In this document: piece by piece, positions 44,733 to 45,886 of the stretch
Layout: the number at the start of each line of letters is the position of its first letter
Numbering within the stretch: the first letter of the stretch is position 1
NCBI GenBank assembly: GCA_035293565.1
Contig: DATGMP010000144.1
Span: 1 to 45,886 of the forward strand
Direction of reading: 5' to 3'
From: DATGMP01 sp035293565
Lineage (GTDB): Bacteria; Pseudomonadota; Alphaproteobacteria; BOG-932; Roseiterribacteraceae
Length of the DNA stretch: 45,886 nt
The notes under the pieces: model-generated
What the model was told of the DNA's origin: nothing
Database searches by the model: none
The model's input: the letters and a program-made list of their open reading frames with translations, nothing else
Made by a program: the position numbers and the translations under genes

Positions 44733-45527
44733 ATGATCTCATATCGACGCATCTGGGCGATGGTGCTGCGCTACTGGTATCTGCTCCGCCATTCCGTCCC
44801 GAGACAGCTCGACCTCTTCTATTGGCCGGCGGTCAACGTGATTCTATGGGGCTTCCTTAGCCAGTTCCTGGCGGGGAATTCGAGCTTCGTCGCGAGAGCC
44901 GGCGGCGTGTTGCTCGCAGGCATGTTCCTTTGGGACGTCCTGTCCCGGTCACAGCTGGGTGTGTCCGTCGGATTCCTGGAAGAAGTCTGGTCGCGCAATC
45001 TGGGGCACATGTTCGTGAGCCCCTTGCGAGCGCATGAATGGCTGGTCTCGCTCATGCTTGTAAGCATCATCCGAACCGTCGTCGGGCTGACGCCAGCCAT
45101 CCTTATCGCCCAGCTGCTGTTCCATTTCTCGCTGTTCGATCTGGGCTTGCCGCTCGCCGGGTTCCTTGCCAATCTGATGCTGATGGGCTGGTGGCTCGCT
45201 CTTCTGATCGTAGCGGCGATTCTGCGCTGGGGCCAGGGCGCCGAGAACCTCGCCTGGGCGGCCGTCTTCGTATTGTCGCCGGTGAGCGCGATTTATTATC
45301 CGGTCACGGTCCTTCCGGGATGGCTCCAGCCCGTAGCGCTGGCGCTGCCGGCATCTCATGTCTTCGAGGGCATGCGGGGCGTCATGGTCGCGCATGCCTA
45401 CGAGGCCCATCATCTGATCGCGGCGCTGCTGCTGAACATCGTCTATCTGGTCGCGTCGGGCGCTGTATTTTTATGGGCCTTCGCCGATGCGCGAGCCCGC
45501 GGCGCGCTGCTGCAACTCGGCGAGTGA
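44733..45527 (+). CDS. ABC-2 type permease
   Basis: A 264-residue membrane protein with six predicted helices: RQLDLFYWPAVNVILWGFLS, then GVLLAGMFLWDVLSRSQLGV, and later segments. The YWPAxNVxLWG opening is typical of ABC-2 permeases paired with an ATPase in one operon. Together they export a small molecule or lipid. Ends next to the convergent cbiB gene (1-bp gap). Confidence 0.93.
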   Translation: MISYRRIWAMVLRYWYLLRHSVPRQLDLFYWPAVNVILWGFLSQFLAGNSSFVARAGGVLLAGMFLWDVLSRSQLGVSVGFLEEVWSRNLGHMFVSPLRAHEWLVSLMLVSIIRTVVGLTPAILIAQLLFHFSLFDLGLPLAGFLANLMLMGWWLALLIVAAILRWGQGAENLAWAAVFVLSPVSAIYYPVTVLPGWLQPVALALPASHVFEGMRGVMVAHAYEAHHLIAALLLNIVYLVASGAVFLWAFADARARGALLQLGE

Positions 45528-45528
45528 G

Positions 45529-45886
45529 CTATCCGAGGGACACGGACCGCTCGACGATGGCCAGAAAGATCAGAAGCCCTGTGGCCACCAGCAACGCCAT
45601 CACATAGAGCCAGGTCGCGCGAAGAACATCGTTTCGTCCGATGCGCGCCGTGCCGTCGCCGAGCCAGCGGCGATCGGCTGCGGTCGATCGGCCCAGCAGC
45701 GACACGCCGAGACCGCCGGCGAGCGCAGCCACCGTTCCGTATCGGCCAAGCGGCGCGTTGCCCCATCCTTCCTTGAGCGCGGCCAAAGGCCGTCCGTGGG
45801 GCACCGTCGCTGCGGCGACCGCGAGCACCAGCTCGGCGATCCGGGCGGGCACCCAACTCATCAGATGGTCGAGACCGGCCGCGAAT
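45529..45886 (-). CDS. cbiB: Adenosylcobinamide-phosphate synthase CbiB/CobD, C-terminal part
   Basis: The last 118 codons of a membrane protein; the start is beyond the window. FAAGLDHLMSWVPARIAEL matches the conserved LDDLxNWxPAR loop, and RRWLGDGTARIGRNDVLRAT matches the C-terminal WLGDG motif of CbiB/CobD, which joins aminopropanol phosphate to cobyric acid in vitamin B12 synthesis. A final hydrophobic segment (WLYVMALLVATGLLIFLAIV) ends it. Confidence 0.88.
   Translation of the reverse strand, partial: FAAGLDHLMSWVPARIAELVLAVAAATVPHGRPLAALKEGWGNAPLGRYGTVAALAGGLGVSLLGRSTAADRRWLGDGTARIGRNDVLRATWLYVMALLVATGLLIFLAIVERSVSLG

Overview
The window looks like chromosomal DNA of a GC-rich, aerobic, Gram-negative alphaproteobacterium. 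This rests on a RegB/RegA-type redox two-component pair (quinone-site heptad and redox cysteine both present), HldE for LPS heptose synthesis, a TonB-dependent receptor, DUF6491 lipoproteins, and a catabolic gene set (Rieske oxygenases, P450, sulfatases, TauD-type dioxygenase, many TetR regulators). I cannot assign a genus. No rRNA, tRNA, CRISPR array, transposase or integrase gene was seen.

Layout. 1-4.5 kb: two Rieske oxygenase genes (one cut by the window edge; the complete one resembles KshA), a LysR regulator, prfC, and a small decayed methyltransferase remnant. 4.5-9.4 kb: a TetR/amidohydrolase operon divergent from an EmrAB-like efflux pump, with two matching TetR-type palindromes between them, then mscL. 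9.4-14.8 kb: a tandem pair of DUF6491 lipoproteins, an F420/flavin-type oxidoreductase broken by one amber codon, two tiny membrane proteins, then a forward run of yghU-like GST, SnoaL-like protein and enoyl-CoA hydratase, and a truncated PstS-like fragment. 14.9-21.2 kb: a TetR gene with tandem upstream repeats, an unassigned HxD...H iron-oxygenase-like protein and an SDR; facing them on the other strand are a P450, an aldo/keto reductase and a DegT-fold enzyme in which the PLP lysine is histidine, as in ColD/RfbH dehydratases.

21.2-34.1 kb is the most striking part: a short exported ORF coupled to a TetR gene, a TauD-family dioxygenase, a TonB-dependent receptor, two very large type I sulfatases, a DUF1254/DUF1214 protein and an amidase. 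Three 16-bp palindromes of the form TAAG-N8-CTTA lie in front of the TetR unit, the dioxygenase and the receptor operon. I read this as one regulon for uptake and desulfation of a sulfated organic compound; the substrate is unknown.

34.1-45.9 kb is mostly housekeeping: amidohydrolase plus SRPBCC protein, an ACT-domain protein, a tightly packed hldE-lemA-TPM-TPM-crcB-usp run, a degenerate EAL-domain protein, regBA, an ABC-2 exporter, and the 3' end of cbiB/cobD. Decayed gene pieces at about 1.3, 11, 14.5 and 21.4 kb suggest that the catabolic blocks were assembled and rearranged rather than inherited intact. No convincing intrinsic terminators were found.
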